DNA from: Strigops habroptila
Taxonomy: Eukaryota > Chordata > Aves > Psittaciformes > Psittacidae
Assembly (NCBI RefSeq): GCF_004027225.2
Contig: NC_044296.2
Span: forward strand, 5,327,943-5,391,942
DNA length: 64,000 nucleotides
Direction of reading: 5' to 3'
The position numbers and the translations under genes are program-made. Below the pieces are notes generated by a model. The model was not told where the DNA came from. It did not search any database and saw only the letters and a program-made list of their open reading frames with translations. Positions 1-22,020 of the stretch are shown here, one piece after another. The stretch's first letter is position 1; each line of letters opens with the position of its first letter.

Positions 1-54
1 TTGCCTCAGTTCCCTCCCTGGTGTTTTAACTGGAGCCTTTCTTCATGGTTCCAG

Positions 55-700
55 ACACATCTGGAGAGGAAAGAGGCCGTGGTGAGGCACCTACGGGCAA
101 AGCTCCAAGGGAACAGGAAAGATCCTCCCAAAGCAGGCGGCTGCCCTGAGAGTCGCTCTGCGGCGCCCCTTGCAACAGAGCCAGGACAGACCCCCACGCC
201 AGAGCCCCCCCGGAGCAGGAGGGTGGACTTCAGCAGGGCTTCTCCATCACACAGTAAAGGTGTGGGACAGTGTTCACCTCCTCATCCCACCGCCGAGACC
301 CCGGCATGGGTGGTGCAACTGAAGAAGGGGACTGCTCAGGATGGCAGCTTCCACCCAGCCCCTGCAAAGCCAGGAGGAGGAGATGTGTTGGACAAGGAGG
401 TAGGAGCCACATCTGATCCTCCCTGGAGAAACCCAGCCCAGCAGACATGGCCACTCGCCAAAGACAAGGGTGCTGCAGCAGTTCCTGTTGCAGCCCCTAT
501 GGGTGCTGTGGCAAGCCCCCACGGTATGGGGCACCCAGCTCAGCCTCGGAGGAAGCCTTTGCCGCACATCAAGGCACTGGGAGCGAGGCCAGCCAAGCCC
601 AGGCGTCCTCCTGTTGTGGATCTGGAGAAGTTTGGTGCACCTGCACATCCTGGGACTCCCATCCATCCTGCCATGGAGCCACCAAGGAGTGCTCAGCTGG
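55..700 (+). CDS. PRAM1: PRAM1 proline-rich exon (3' end approximate)
   Basis: Open in frame 1 from the window edge to a stop at 754. A plausible acceptor (ttccag) ends at 54. The protein is rich in Pro, Lys and Arg, with PHIKALGARPAKPRRPPVV near 570-620 as the most family-like part. No consensus donor in the required phase was found between 620 and 756, so the end is a guess; a further small exon may lie before 1390. Confidence 0.6.
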
Positions 701-3700
701 GTACGGCCACGAGAGTAGAGCTTCTCTTCCTTTCCTTTGGAGAACTGCAAAACTGAGCCACATCCTGGCCAGTGATGGTCCTGAGCACGTGGAGATATCT
801 GGGATTTGCCCAGACTCTGGTACAGGTCTGAAGTTCAGGGGTTTCACCACGTTCAGAATACTCATTTTGGTCTCTTCCCCTCCCCTTTCATCACTGCTCC
901 AGGGAAAAAGTAGCATTAGGGACATAAGAATGGGAAAACATGTATAAAAACTCCACTCTGGATCCAGATTGCAGTCAGTATTAGCTCCCCTCATCCTTCT
1001 GCACTAAATCTAGCCCAGGGTGGCTCTGACCTTAGGGTGGGTGATAGAGTTGGGGCAAGAATGTGAAATAATCCCTCACTGCTCCCTCCTGTTCCTCTTT
1101 CTACCATAGGTCACCCCAAACCAGGCTATGCTGCATCAGCACGGTTCCCACCACAGGATGCTCCGAGTGTAAGGGGGTAAGGACTGAGGCAGCACTTTTA
1201 TTCTAGGTGGCTTCCAGCCTGTCCAACCCAGTGGGAAGAGCTGGCACATGGCACAGAGCTGCTGTCCCACTCTGCCCCAGGCCTGGGACGCACAGGCAGC
1301 CCAACCTTCTCCTGCTTGCCTTCATCCTGCTCTTGACCCCTTGAGCCCACTGCAACAGGGCTTTCTAATCGCTCTCTTCCTCCTCGCAGGGATGAAGATG
1401 AGATATATGATGATGTAGAGCCTGTTGGGCTGATCGGGAGAGCGCAAGGCTTTCCACTGCCCCCCACGTGCCAGCCGGCAGCAAATCGCTGCCCCAGAGG
1501 AGGTGGGTACAGGAGGGTCTGGGGTGAGCAGTGCAGCTCAGGGAGCCTTGATACCCCAACAAGCCCTGGGCAGCAGCGGAGCTCACTGCTCCTGTGCACG
1601 GGAGGGTGATGGGCTCTTTACTGCCTTGTAAATGGCCATGGGAAGCCCTGACTCCCCCCCACGCTCAGGGGGCAAACTCAGGGGTTGATCCCAGGAGGAG
1701 AAGGCTCTTGCTGATGTTTCAGTCTCGTGTCCTGTCTCAGCAGGTGTCTAACACCTTATAGCAGCCTCATGGCAGCACCTCTCCCAGGGTTTGGTTTTGC
1801 AGGTGGAGATGCCGGTCGAGCTTCTAATGGGTTTACCTTGCTGGCAGCTGCACAGAGGTAACAGGGAGTTTTACTCTTTCTAAGGGTCCCAAAATGGCCA
1901 GGGCTCCTTGCTGCTTTGGCAAAGCTGGTGGTTGAATGCTCTCTGCTGGGCTTGCAATGGAAATCTCCATGGTGAAGAGCACAAGTAGCTGGTTTGAACC
2001 TGGCCTGAGAACCGCAGAGTGGGTGAAGGGAAATGTGGTGGGGCAGCAGCTGAGGGGCAGAAGGGGAGAAGGGAGGGAGCAGAGTGTGGGGTCACCTGAG
2101 CTTTCCTGTGACTCGCAATGGCTCTGCAGAGAAGCCCAGGTCCCCCGGAAGACGAAGCCAATGACACTCAAGGAATGCAAGAAGGAAGAGAAGGCAGACA
2201 GGGAGTTTCAGAAGAAATTCAAGGTGAGCAGCAATGAGCAGCAAGGCAGTGGCAGAGGAGCTGTGCTCCACAGTGAGCAGGTCACACCTTCCCTGTTCCC
2301 CACTGAAATGTCTCCAGATCAGACCAGTCGCACAGAGCAGTTGCCTTGCTTTTTCCAAGGGAGTGTGAGTGGAGCTGCCTGGCTCGCACTCCCCTGGGGC
2401 AGCTGCTGAGCTGCAGCGCTCACTGCTCTTTGTGTCTCAGTTTGAAGGAAGCATCAATGTCCTGACTCAGATGATGGTCGACCCCGCAGTGATGGAGAAA
2501 AGGGGTGGAGGAAAGAACCTGCCACTGAGACGAGGAGAAATTCTTGATGTTATTCAATTTACAAACCAGGAACAAATCCTCTGCAGAAACAGCCAGAGGA
2601 GGTGTAAGTCTGTGGGGGCTGAGGCTTTGCCTGTAGTGGGGGTCACAGCACACACAGTTTTGGGAACAAGTTTCTTCATGCACACACACCCCAGCAGGCA
2701 ACAGGAGACATGCTCTTGCTGCTAGACTTGACATGTACCCTGGCTGTCCAGTGCTCCCACTTCTCTTTGCAGAACATCCTGCTCTTCCTGCTGCCTGGCA
2801 CCAGCATTCCTGCTGCTAGCCGGGCTTCTTGTCTCCCTCTGCTAAAAGCCTTTCCACTTCCCACGATCTCTTGGCCACCAGCCTGGCTTTGCAGTAGGCC
2901 TGGACTCCACAAGCCACGTTTGCACTGAAGGACTGTAGCGATAGGACAAGGGGTAATGCCTTAAACAGGGGAAGTTCACGTTAAATATAAGGCAGAAGTT
3001 CTTCCCTGTGAGGGTGCTGAGGTGCTGGCACAGGGTGCCCAGAGAAGCTGTGGCTGCCCCATCCCTGGCAGTGTTCAAGGCCAGGTTGGACACAGGGGCT
3101 TGGAGCAACCTGCTCTAGTGGAAGGTGTCCCTGCCCGGGGCAGGGGTTGGAACTGGAGGAGCTTTAAGGTTGCTTCCAACCTGAACTGTTCTATGATTCT
3201 ATGATGCTCAGGTGAAATGGGCTGCAGATCCCATGAGCAGAGAGACTGGGATCAGGCTCTTCCCAGCCAGCTGCCACCCAGCCTGGCGGGCTCGTTCCCT
3301 TCCATTGCCTCCAGTAGGTTCCTCCCAGGGGTCCAGCTTCCTAGAGGCAGGCTCTTCCTTGTCCCAGGCTCTCCCATGGGATGCAAGACATTGCTAAACT
3401 CTGTCCTGTGTGGGGGCAGGTGCTGGGGTGGGTCCCCGCTCATGCCCCAACTCCCGGCACAACCTGAAGTGCTTTTCCTCACTGTTGCAGATGGCTACGT
3501 GCCCCGGGCCGTGATGCTACACCTGTGAGTACCCCTTCCCCAGCCCTCCCACTCCATGAGCGCTAGCAAGTGGTCAGTGAGTCCCCAGCACTGACCCAGC
3601 CCTGGCCAACTCAAAACCATCCAACCCAGGCAGTTATCATGAGCGTAACACCAGGTAGTTACTCTGGGCTTGGAACCTGCTGTTTCTGGTGAGGTTCTGG

Positions 3701-4144
3701 CGCTGGGAGCAGCTTCCTGGGGCGTTGGGAGCACTCCTCAAGCTGTGGTCCCTCATGTGGTACCTGCCCAGACACTGTTCAGATGCGATGGGCTGGCACT
3801 GCCCCATGGGTCTGTGGCTCCCAGCAGACAGGAATGGGGATGGGGCCACCATCCATATGCAACATGAGAGGAGCCAGAGCCGTGCTTACCCCATGCCAGA
3901 GGATCCCATCTCTGTGGGGGGAGCCCAAGGCTGGGAGGAGGCGAAGGGATGTGTTAGGAGAGACAGGACTTATGTGGCAGCAGGAGCTGGCCCTTGCCTT
4001 GGCACTGGGGAGGTGGTGGAGCACATGGGAGACCAGACTGCTTACAGCACCCTTGTCTTTCCTTGCAGGGACACTGACATCTATGATGATGTTGAGATTT
4101 ATGGTAGGTGCAGAGGGAACCACTGCTGTAGCCCCTTCACCTAG
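55..4144 (+). CDS. PRAM1: PRAM1 (PML-RARA-regulated adaptor molecule 1), 5' incomplete, spliced
   Basis: Adaptor of the FYB/ADAP family, known in mammals from myeloid cells, where it links receptor signalling to SKAP-type partners and integrin responses. Visible parts in order: an N-terminal stretch resembling the family's short 'KAKFQ' motif (RHLRAKLQG), a proline-rich region with PAKPRRPP, an acidic tyrosine motif DEDEIYDDVEP, a basic helix ending DREFQKKFK, and a helical-SH3 domain with GGGKN, RRGEILDVI and YGYVPR, followed by DIYDDVEIY. Exon phases fit from 1390 onward (113 bp, then 92, 163, 34 and 35 bp). The start codon is not in the window. The donor of the first exon and the true last exon are unresolved. 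The long KKPPxPE repeat array of human PRAM1 is not seen. The family is certain; PRAM1 over FYB rests on the SH3 sequence and on ELAVL1 nearby. Confidence 0.85.
1390..1502 (+). CDS. PRAM1: PRAM1 exon with YDDVE motif
   Basis: A pyrimidine-rich acceptor (cctcctcgcag) precedes it and a gtgggt donor follows. It encodes DEDEIYDDVEPVG and then a Pro/Cys-containing tail. EIYDDVE is the tyrosine motif typical of FYB and PRAM1, a potential SH2-docking site. Phases are 2 in and 1 out. Confidence 0.85.
2132..2223 (+). CDS. PRAM1: PRAM1 basic-helix exon
   Basis: It encodes a Lys/Glu-rich helix ending ADREFQKKFK, the segment that precedes the hSH3 domain in FYB and PRAM1. Two AG acceptors lie 2 bp apart (ending 2129 and 2131). 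Only the second keeps the frame with the exon ending at 1502. The gtgagc donor follows, phase 0. Confidence 0.85.
2441..2603 (+). CDS. PRAM1: PRAM1 hSH3 core exon
   Basis: It begins FEGSINVLTQMMVDP and continues RGGGKNLPLRRGEILDVIQFT, a close match to the PRAM1 helical-SH3 domain. The donor is gtaagt after 2603. This makes the next junction read RRYGYVPR, as expected for the family; an upstream gt at 2601 would break that match. Confidence 0.92.
2930..3206 (+). repeat. CR1 LINE 3' end
   Basis: Intronic in PRAM1. It shows the usual 'ggcagtgttcaaggccagg' block and ends in two CR1 tail units (ttctatgattctatgat). Confidence 0.9.
3491..3524 (+). CDS. PRAM1: PRAM1 hSH3 last-strand microexon (34 bp)
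   Basis: The acceptor is ctgttgcag and the donor gtgagt. It encodes GYVPRAVMLHL, the YGYVPR strand of the domain. Phase 1 in and 2 out join both neighbours exactly. Confidence 0.9.
4069..4103 (+). CDS. PRAM1: PRAM1 C-terminal YDDVEIY exon
   Basis: The acceptor ends at 4068. It encodes DTDIYDDVEIY, the terminal tyrosine motif of the family. A gtaggt donor follows at 4104, so a short last exon may exist that I could not find. If unspliced, translation reads on to a TAG at 4142-4144. Confidence 0.8.
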
Positions 4145-5473
4145 CAGTGAGCCCCACAGCAGCACTGGGGCCTCCCCTTCTGCCCTTTTGCCATTTCCCC
4201 ACTTTCCCTCTCTCCTTTCCCACTCTCTGATTCCTCTCCCTCTCTCTGGGACATCCCTCCCTTGCTCTTAGTTCCCTACGAGTCCCCATGTTCCCCTGTT
4301 CACAATTCTTTGGACTTCCCCTCACCCTTTTCCTTCTCAGCTTGCTCCTTCCACTTGCTGCCAGCCCCAGGGACTCTCTGATGTCCTTTGAGATGTCCCT
4401 GATCCCTCAGACAACTCAGGGACACCCTTTCCCAAACAGTTGCTCACTCCCAGCATGCAAACTCCATCCCCTGGCTCACAGATGGCTCTGAAGGTGGAGC
4501 TGAATAGAAACAACGGTATTTTAGCTGTGCTGATGAGCAAACATTTTATCTGGCAGGGTGAGGATCCATGGCTAAAGCCAAAGGCAGAAGACACCACCAA
4601 CAGAGACCTCCACAAGGGTCAAAACATGACCCAGGTCACACCTTCTCTGTGGCTTTGTTTTGTCTGTGTAAAATATGGCAATGGTATGAGGTGGGTTTGT
4701 GGTCTTATTGGGGGGTGTGTGTGTGTTTAAAATCTGCACCAGAGAAGTTTTGAGTCAGAGACGTTTTAGTATTTCCCCATTCCCAGAGCATCCTCGGCTG
4801 GGAACAGGGCTGTATCCCTAAGCCCCCCCACCCTGTCCTTCAGCTGCTGTCCTGCCCCACTGAGACTCCTCTGCCCCAGCCTGTCTTTGTGCTGGGATTG
4901 CCCTGACCCAGGGGCAGGACCTTGCACTTGGCCTTGTTGAACTCCATGTGATTCACATGGTCCCACCTCTCCAGCCTGTCCAGGTCCCTCTGGATCCCAT
5001 CCCTTCCAGCACATCAACTGCACCACACAGCTCAGTGTCATCGGCAAGATTCCCCACTGGAAATTCTCCAATTAACTGGGAAACAGTCTTCCTTTGCAAG
5101 CTTTGCTCTCACAAAGCCCTTAACAGATGTGGGGCAGGAGGTGATCCTTTTGGATCAGGACCTGTGATGGGAAAGGTGCTCAGGGGCTGAATCCCTGCTC
5201 TCAGCCTGCAGCACGCAGCCTGGTCCCGGTGCAGGGTGGAGGGTTCAGCACTGGCACGGCTGGATGCCAAGCCCAGATTAACCAGTTGAAGACGTCACTT
5301 TCCATTATGGGAAAGGCTCCCAAAGAGCCCTGAAGCTTTTGGTCCCTGGGATTAGCCTCCGGTGTGCTCAGCTCCGGGTGAAGGGCCGGGGTCCAGCGGT
5401 GTGGCGGTGCCGGCGCGATGAGCAGGGCCAGGAGCTGCTCCGAGGGGCTTTGCCTGGGCAGCTGAGGGTGACC
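4104..5473. other. PRAM1 3' end and intergenic stretch before the transporter
   Basis: Holds the possible read-through end of PRAM1 (to 4144), a pyrimidine-rich block near 4180-4350 and a diverged CR1-like fragment. I see no other gene, TATA box or strong CpG island ahead of the transporter start. Confidence 0.5.
4890..5068 (-). repeat. Older CR1-like LINE fragment
   Basis: Phrases such as 'cttggccttgttgaact' and 'cctgtccaggtccctctgg' match an older CR1 type in reverse orientation. It is diverged and the ends are approximate. Confidence 0.5.
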
Positions 5474-16636
<11,163 letters not shown>

Positions 16637-17177
16637 ATCACAGCATTCCTGCGCCTGGGAATGGGATCCTGGTGCTAAACACTGACACGGTGAATGTTCT
16701 GTGTGGATGCTCTGCAAGACAAAGGCCTTATTTGGCACAAAAACTGGGAAAAACCTTCTCTATGCTTTGAAGACCACAGGACTCTGCAGCAGCACCTGTA
16801 GAGCGACCCCCTGCACCTGAGGCCACCTCTTGCTTTGCTTTAATAGAGAGAGGTTTTATTTCTAATCATTGCTTTTTTATTTGATTTCATTCCTGGGTTC
16901 TCAGCTATAAACCAGGATGAAGCAAATCTTTGGAGCTCAAAACCCAAGTGGGACATAACTGCATTTTCAGCTGGTTGAAACGTTCCACCCTCTGCTTGGA
17001 CAGTGGGATTCATTTAACTGCAGGGATGGAAGGACCAGCTGTGTGTTTCTACCGGCTGTCGTCTTACGCTGAAGCTAACTGACCAGGCGCAATTGCAACC
17101 ATGTTGATTTTCCCAGCTACGGATCTAAGTCCCTAAGTCCAAATTCCAATCACAGCCTTAAAATCACAGCCTTAAAA

Positions 17178-17312
17178 CAGTGTTCAAGGCCAGGTTGGAC
17201 GGGGCTTGCAGCAACCTGCTTTAGTGAAAGCTGTCCCTGCCCGTGGCAGGGGATTGGAACTGGAAGAGTTTTAAGGTCCCTTCCAACACAAACCATTCCA
17301 TGATTCCATGAC
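17178..17312 (+). repeat. CR1 LINE 3' end (short)
   Basis: From 'cagtgttcaaggccagg' to 'ccatgattccatgac', inside the presumed transporter 3'UTR. Confidence 0.88.
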
Positions 17313-17928
17313 TTACACCAGTGTGTGTCTGCTGCTCAGCAGGGAAGAGCAGCCTTGATTCACCAAACCCAAAGCAGGCACCCATCTAATCCCAAAATGC
17401 CAGCACGGCTTTATGCCTCCAGAGCAATGAAAACTGTGCAGTGATTGAGGGACAAGAGACTTCCAGAAGATCGTTTCCAGAAGACAAGAAAGGAGAAAAG
17501 AGATGGACAAAGCCTCTGGGCACTATCTGAGGGAGTTTTATTCTGCCCTGACTGTACTGAGGAGCACCAGACCCGGTGGGAGGCAGAGGAAGATGTGCTC
17601 CACAGAAGGCAAATGAAGGCACCTTGCTTAGCAAATGGAAAACTACCTGTTCAGCCTCGAAAAAGGTCAAATGTGATTCAATCCTGCTGGATGACACACT
17701 GCACCTTCAGCGTGTTTCAGCCTATTTTCCAGCAACAAACACGTAAATCCATTTCTGTTTCCATGCAATTGGCAGTGCAAGGTGCACACAGACACTGAAA
17801 TCGGGGCACACAAGCCCCAGATCTAAACATCTTCCTTGGCAATCCTTGTTTTCCTTACAAACACAGAAATCTCAGCTGATAGTGGATGTAGATGTTCCCC
17901 AGATGATGGGGGGTGTGTGTAATATCGT

Positions 17929-17934
17929 AATAAA
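17929..17934 (+). terminator. Candidate polyadenylation signal AATAAA
   Basis: Canonical hexamer 1.29 kb after the transporter stop, followed by a T/G-containing stretch. Confidence 0.5.
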
Positions 17935-17955
17935 GTTGGAGAGCAACTGAGGAAA

Positions 17956-19060
17956 GGACCTTGGCTTTAGCTTTTATTTCCACTGAGAAAAAGAACCACA
18001 GAAAATTGCTTTGGTAAAGTCCCTGTGAGAGAGATTTATGGGGTTTGTGTATTGATAGTTAAAGTAGGAGCAGCCCTTTGCTTGGTGGCACCTCCCAAAT
18101 CCTGGCAGAAAATGCACCTATTCGGCCACATAAGCTTTGCTTTGGGAATGTCATCCCACCAACGGCCTTGGTGAATTTGAGGATGTGATTTACCATTAAC
18201 ACTAAATGAATTTGCATCAAACTGACCCTTGAGCTCAAGTGTAAGCTTTACACAAGAGATACCAGCTTAGTTCTACGCTCCACCATTAAGTTGCATTGAT
18301 CTTAAAGAACAGGTTCTTTTCCGTGCTGTGAGAGGTCTTCCCGAGCGTGAATTATTTTTCCAGAGCTGAATTTATAAAAGTGATGAGTTTCAATTGGGGA
18401 TTTTCACTTTTATATCATTTTTACATCTTCTCAGGATGTATGAATGCAGTAACACAGCAGCAGCAGTGCTGCATGGCCGCCCTTGGACAGGCGCATGCAG
18501 TCAGCGCTGCTCCCTTCCCTGCTTCACATCAAACTGCACCTTGGTTTTACTGACACTGAACAAAAAGAACAAAATAACTCCACGTGGTGGCACGTGGCAA
18601 AAGAAAATCCTAATTACAGAAGGAAAACCAGCCCTTTCTAGAAAATCTGGATAAACCACATCAGTCCCCACTGCAGCGGGTGCTCCTCAGCACACGACCC
18701 ATCAGTTACACCCACCTCCTCCCCTATAAGCCAATAGATCCTACCAGAGTGGTACAAGTGCAGAGCAAGATGTGGCACAGCAGCACCTGCCTCCATAGCA
18801 ACATCTGCAAGCTCTTCCCCAGCAAAGGGCCAGATCTACCTCATCAATTCTCTGCAGTGCTCCAGTGCAGCTGCAGCACTGATGGGCAGCCAGGGCTCAG
18901 CTACACCACCGGCACCACACCGAGCACAGCACGTTCGCCTGCCGCTATGCACACACCACAGTGCAGGTGCCCATGAACTCGTGAGCTGGATGCCAACAAG
19001 CCTGGGCCATTCTGCACCATGTTTGATGTTCTCCACTTCAAACTTCCTCAGTTTTAGACA
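17956..19060. other. Intergenic stretch
   Basis: No gene or recognised repeat. Confidence 0.5.
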
Positions 19061-19282
19061 TTAGGCAGAAGCTCTTCCCTGTGAGGGTGCTGAGGCGCTG
19101 GCACAGACTTTTCCCAGAGAAGCTGTGGCTGCCCCATCCCTGGCAGTGTTCAAGGCCAGGTTGGACACAGGGGCTTGGAGCAACCTGCTCTAGTGGAAGG
19201 TGTCCCTGCCCGGGGCAGGGGTTGGAGCTGGACGAGCTTTAAGGTCCCTTCAACCCAAACCAGGCTGGGATTCAATGACTCA
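19061..19282 (+). repeat. CR1 LINE 3' end
   Basis: From 'aggcagaagctcttccctg' with the 'cagacttttcccagag' variant to 'gggattcaatgac'. Confidence 0.9.
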
Positions 19283-20532
19283 GTATTGGGAGGAAGCTGT
19301 AACATCCCTGGGCGAGATGCTCCAAACACACATCAGGAGTCAGCTACTCTCCTGCAAGGGTAGATGTCCCAGTGCCTGCGTGTGCCACAAACACTTACCT
19401 TTGTTCTTTAGGAGTCCTCATTTGAACTACACAAATGAAGCCCCCTGTAGTCAACAGCGAGAGACAGGCATGCTTATGAGCAGTAAATCTCTGTATTTTA
19501 AGAGCGGATGAATTGTCTTCTGAAGTCTCTTAGTGATGGGCTTAGAGTGGGTGCTAAGGTTTCTAATTCTTTGAGTCAGTAGGATGAATCCCACTCCAAA
19601 CTACGTGTCTGAGCAAAGATTATTTCTCTTTAGAATGCTGAGACTTCAAATCCTGTAAGACCCGATTCGGGCTTTGATTTTGAGACAGGGACAACCCAAC
19701 CCATAGCTCAGCACTCATTTTAAGGCCCTGTTAAGCTTTCATGCAGATATGAGTGCCCACAGCATCCAAGTGCAGTCCCTGTAGGGAGTTTCTCATTCAA
19801 CCAGCTCCAAGGAGGTGGCCAGGCCTCAGTTACCAGCGCAGCTCCAGATGATCCCACTACAAGATGCTACAAGAGACTGAAACGTTTCTGAGAAAAACCA
19901 TTCCCTCCTTGTTCAAACCACTTTGGTTTGTGCAACAAGAAGCTTGCTTAGATCACAGGATGCTCCCCTTCACCTTGAGCCAAGAGGTGAAGCAGCTCAG
20001 CTCTTCCACTCCATCGATTCCCTATCCCATTCCTGCAGACCTCATCCTTTCACTGTGCTCAGCACCCAGGAGCTATGGGACTGTTACCCGTTATTCTTCA
20101 CAGTGCTTCACCGATTATGCCAGGCTGCCTTCATTTCTCCCCTTCAACAAATCCCTCCTTCTCCCCTTTTATTCTTCCTTGGAAGTGACCAACTTGCACC
20201 ATTCCCAAACCCAGAATGGAGACTGACAAAGGAACTGGGAAATCAGATTCCACTCAGGGGGTGTTACAGCTGTTCTCCCCTAAGGTCAGTATTCATGATA
20301 GGAATGTGGAGAAGCCACATTCAGCACAAACATCCCTTCAAGGCACAGGCGTTCCATACAGGGAGTGGGAGGGAAGCACAAGGCTTTAAACCAAGACTCC
20401 ATCCTGCTCTCCATCTCCTGCACCGCCTTAGGGAATTACTGTTATTTAAGTCATGTAAGAAGCCAGCCAGGACAGCCAGAAGGCTCCCAGGAAAGCGCCA
20501 AAGCGCTGGAGATGCTGCTGCCCAGGAATACC
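19283..20532. other. Intergenic stretch
   Basis: Long ORFs here (for example around 19900-20600) have no family resemblance and run into CR1. I see no gene. Confidence 0.5.
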
Positions 20533-20630
20533 TGGTGCAGTGGAAGGTGTCCCTGCCCATGGCAGGGGGTTGGAACTGGAGGAGCTTTAAGGTCCCTTCC
20601 AACCCAGACCAGGCTGGGATTCTATGATAC
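20533..20630 (+). repeat. CR1 LINE 3' end (short)
   Basis: About 100 bp, from 'agtggaaggtgtccctg' to 'gggattctatgat'. Confidence 0.88.
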
Positions 20631-20744
20631 AATCCCTGGTGTGAGCCCTCGTGAGCTGAGTGACTGAAGAGGGCAAAGACATCAAAGTGTGCCATTCCTC
20701 AACCCTTAACTTCGCCTGGTCAGAAAAGAAGCACTTAAGACACT

Positions 20745-22020
20745 CGGGCAATGCTTCAACAGGTTTTATCCGAGGCAGCTCAAGCAGCCAGGATGTCTAT
20801 CCTGGAATCCAGGGATAGGGCGCAGGGTGCACCGCAGGCACGCATGCTGTGTGCCATGGCATTGCGCCGTCAGTCCTGCCATTGCACTAGCATCACAGTC
20901 CTCCTTGGAGCTGGATTTTCTTCCTTCCTCCATGCCTGCAGTGAGAAAGGATTAGAAGATTAAGGCCCATGAAATATGGTAAAAACAGAAAGGGGAAAAA
21001 ACAGAGTAAGGGTGACTTAAACCAAACTGAAAGTCATCTCTGACTCCCAAAGAAGGGACAGCATTTTGTCTCACGGGACAGTGAATGGGGAGGTGTTCCC
21101 TGAAAAGTGTGATATGGTGCATTCCAGGACCACTGCTGATAATAACTGAGATACAATGCAGAGATGTGGCCGTTTTCTAGAGTTATTTAAAGAGAAACTT
21201 TGGAAAAGTTGGGATGTTAAAGTTTTACCCAGCTGGAGGGTCATTTCCTTAAGCTTATCACACCACTATACTATTGTTAACTACACTTTCCTACAACCTC
21301 CATTCCTAAGGATACACATCTTTGTACGAATTACTTCTGTAGAATAGCACAGATGTGCAGATAAAACTGATACACACTAAAACATACAATTAAGAGATAA
21401 ATACATGTATTCTAAGCAAATTATAAATACAGTATACATAGCTTAATACATGTGTAAACACACAGGTACTACATGTGTGTGTATATGTGTACAAATGTGT
21501 ATGTACACTCTGGCTCTTGGAAGAAGAAACCTGGAGAGGGGCTTTGGACAAGGGCCTGGAGGGACAGGACAAGGGGAATGGCTTTAACCTGCCAGAGGGG
21601 AGATTGAGATGAGCTCTGAGGCAGAAGCTCTTCCCTGTGAGGGTGCTGAGGCGCTGGCACAGACTTTTCCCAGAGAAGCTGTGGCTGCCCCATCCCTGGC
21701 AGTGTTCAAGGCCAGGTTGGACACAGGGGCTTGGAGCAACCTGCTCTAGTGGAAGGTGTCCCTGCCCGGGGCAGTGCTTGGAGCTAGATGAGCTTTAAGG
21801 TCCCTTCAACCCAACCCATTCCACGATTCTATGAATAAGCTGGACAGAAAGGTGAAGTAGGGTATACGGTCACAAGTGCTTCCTTCCAGGCTGTGCAAGC
21901 CTGGCTAAACTGAGCCCAAACCCGCTCATGCCAGGACTCTGGAGCTCACTTACCGTGGCTGGTCACAGGCTTCAGCACAGCCCTGAAATCCCGCAAGCAC
22001 GAGCGCACGCTCCATCCGTG
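20745..22020 (-). ncRNA. Tentative two-exon minus-strand transcript
   Basis: On the minus strand a stretch ending at 21954 has a perfect-looking donor (CCACG|gtaagtgag). A good acceptor (tctcactgcag) precedes 20935. Joined, the ATG at 22015 gives only about 35 codons before a stop, starting MERALVLAGFQG. The segment 21950-22040 is CpG-richer than its surroundings. It may be a lncRNA, a small gene, or chance. No family is recognised and the 3' end is a guess. Confidence 0.2.
21526..21836 (+). repeat. CR1 LINE 3' end
   Basis: From 'aagaaacctggagagg' with the 'cagacttttcccagag' variant to 'ccacgattctatgaat'. Confidence 0.9.

Larger units (their letters stand above)
16637..17955 (+). other. Transporter 3'UTR (inferred)
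   Basis: Runs from the stop to just past an AATAAA at 17929-17934 that is followed by ordinary intergenic sequence. It contains a 3'-terminal CR1 piece. The end is inferred from the signal only. Confidence 0.5.
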
